A program made the position numbers and the translations under genes. A stretch of 64,000 nt of DNA. It comes from CAWEPK01 sp963835595. Its GTDB lineage: Bacteria; Desulfobacterota; Syntrophorhabdia; Syntrophorhabdales; WCHB1-27. The notes beneath the pieces are model-generated. The model was not told where the DNA came from, made no database searches, and saw only the letters and a program-made list of their open reading frames with translations. This document shows, in pieces, positions 62,813-64,000 of the stretch; within the stretch, counting starts at the first letter, position 1, and each line of letters begins with the position of its first letter. The stretch lies in assembly GCA_963835595.1 (NCBI GenBank), contig CAWIGL010000002.1, positions 124,001-188,000 on the forward strand, read 5' to 3'.

Positions 62813-64000
62813 ATGTTGAGGCTTCAGGCCATTCTTGGGATAGTCGCGCTCGTCGGGTTCGCCTGGGCGATCAGCGAGAACAGGCGAAAGGTCAGGGTAG
62901 GCGAGATACTCCTCGGCCTGCTCGTGACGTTCCTCATGGCTGCGCTTATGCTCAAGGTCCCGCCCCTGCGCCATCTCTTCGACATCCTGAACAGGGGCGT
63001 CTCGCTCATCGAGGAGTCTACGCAGGCGGGCACGTCCTTCGTCTTCGGCTATCTCGGCGGGGGGCCGCTCCCCTTCGCAGAGGGCAGGCCCGGCGCGAGC
63101 TTCGTCCTCGCCCTCCAGGCCCTGCCCATCGTGCTCGTCGTGAGCGCCTTATCCTCCCTGCTCTTTTACTGGCGCATCCTCCCGGTGGTCGTCCACGCCT
63201 TCGCGTGGGTCTTCCGGAAGACGATGCGCGTAGGCGGCGCAGTCGGCCTCTCCGCCTCGGCCAACGTTTTTCTCGGCATGGTCGAATCGCCGCTCTTCGT
63301 CCGGCCTTACCTGCCGCGTATGACGAGGACCGAGCTTTTCATCACGATGAGCTGCGGGATGGCGGGGATAGCGGGCACCGTCATGGTGCTCTACGCCTCG
63401 ATCCTGGGCACGATCATCCCCGACGCGATGGGCCACATCCTGATCGTCTCGATCATAAGCATACCGGCGGCAATCATGTTCTCGAAGGTCATGGTGCCGG
63501 AAGAAGGCCCGCCGACCGAAGGCCGCCTGTCCGCTCCGCAGCCCACCTCCAGCGCGATGGACGCGGTCACCCAGGGGACGATACAGGGCATCGAGCTGCT
63601 TATCAATATAGTCTGTATGCTCGTCGTGCTCGTAGCCCTTGTATATTTGGCGAACAGGCTCCTCGGCCTTATCCCCGCAATCGGGGGGCAGGCGATCACC
63701 CTCCAGAGGCTCCTCGGCCTCATCATGGCGCCCGTCGTCTGGCTGATCGGGATACCCTGGTCGGAGGCGCAGACGGCAGGGGCGCTCATGGGGACGAAGA
63801 CGATACTCAACGAGATGATCGCCTACCTCGACATGGCTAAGCTCCCGGCGGGCGCGCTTTCCGCCAAAAGCAGGCTCATCATGATCTACGCGCTTTGCGG
63901 CTTCGCCAACCCCGGCAGCCTCGGCATCATGATAGGGGGCATGGGGAGCATGGTCCCGCAGAGGCGGACCGAGATCATCGGGCTGGGCGTCAAGTCGATC
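62813..64000 (+). CDS. nupC: CNT-family nucleoside transporter (3' cut by window edge)
   Basis: At least 396 residues, reading to the last base. Concentrative nucleoside transporter signatures: SFVFGYLGGGPLPFAEGRPG, VGLSASANVFLGMVESPLFV, RPYLPRMTRTELFITMSCGM, AGIAGTVMVLYASILGTII, GIPWSEAQTAGALMGTKTIL and YALCGFANPGSLGIMIGGMG. It imports nucleosides with protons or sodium. ATG 62813 has only a weak TGAGGA site before it. No frameshift in the visible part. Confidence 0.93.
   Translation, partial: MLRLQAILGIVALVGFAWAISENRRKVRVGEILLGLLVTFLMAALMLKVPPLRHLFDILNRGVSLIEESTQAGTSFVFGYLGGGPLPFAEGRPGASFVLALQALPIVLVVSALSSLLFYWRILPVVVHAFAWVFRKTMRVGGAVGLSASANVFLGMVESPLFVRPYLPRMTRTELFITMSCGMAGIAGTVMVLYASILGTIIPDAMGHILIVSIISIPAAIMFSKVMVPEEGPPTEGRLSAPQPTSSAMDAVTQGTIQGIELLINIVCMLVVLVALVYLANRLLGLIPAIGGQAITLQRLLGLIMAPVVWLIGIPWSEAQTAGALMGTKTILNEMIAYLDMAKLPAGALSAKSRLIMIYALCGFANPGSLGIMIGGMGSMVPQRRTEIIGLGVKSI

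Overview
The window is GC-rich bacterial chromosome with the look of an anaerobic deltaproteobacterium (Desulfobacterota; Syntrophorhabdus- or Syntrophales-like is my guess). The reasons are the pheS-pheT-ihfA-merR order, an AmmeMemoRadiSam B protein, a Rex redox repressor, FAD/Fe-S oxidoreductase modules under an IclR regulator, and a CobN-type chelatase operon. This is inference from gene families; no rRNA is present to settle it. Coding density is high and operons are tight, with many 4-bp ATGA overlaps.

Layout. 0-4.5 kb: pheS (cut by the window edge), pheT, ihfA, a MerR regulator and a lipoprotein, ending in a perfect terminator. 4.6-8.8 kb: M50 protease, holA, tRNA-Pro(CGG), DUF2283, YjbQ and a Memo-like protein. 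9.3-14.0 kb: phosphate operon phoU-pstS-pstC-pstA-pstB1-pstB2 with two different ATPases. 14.3-16.8 kb: lower-GC cargo (FRG-domain protein, secreted acidic-tail protein, HigBA). 17.1-19.9 kb: a large UPF0182 membrane protein. 19.9-24.0 kb: a BcgI-like restriction-modification gene pair, its RM gene split by an IS5-family element. 24.5-29.8 kb: FAD oxidase / Fe-S / FAD oxidase operon behind an IclR regulator, then a flavin reductase. 30.7-32.4 kb: MltF-like lytic transglycosylase. 32.4-46.8 kb: a ten-gene minus-strand operon (TonB receptor, binding protein, FecCD permease and ATPase, an ABC-2 exporter pair, CobN, ChlI, ChlD, TonB) behind a promoter and an attenuator-like leader. 47-51.7 kb: thioesterase, ABC-2 transporter, methyltransferase, ArnT-like glycosyltransferase. 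52.1-58.7 kb: tetR-RND efflux operon. 58.8-64 kb: SnoaL-like protein, rex, DUF2130, EamA transporter and a CNT nucleoside transporter cut by the window end.

Two families of structured non-coding repeats sit between genes. Family 1 has four copies of 123-127 bp, each symmetric about a central hairpin with a 7-nt loop whose stem co-varies. Family 2 has two ~154-bp copies, plus a divergent third core lying between 29-bp direct repeats upstream of cobN.

About 30 apparent frameshifts break otherwise excellent conserved genes. Nearly all are single extra bases, and they cluster in a few stretches (0-4, 10-13, 26-29 and 56-57 kb). I read them as sequence or assembly errors rather than pseudogenes, and I report whole genes with the break points named.
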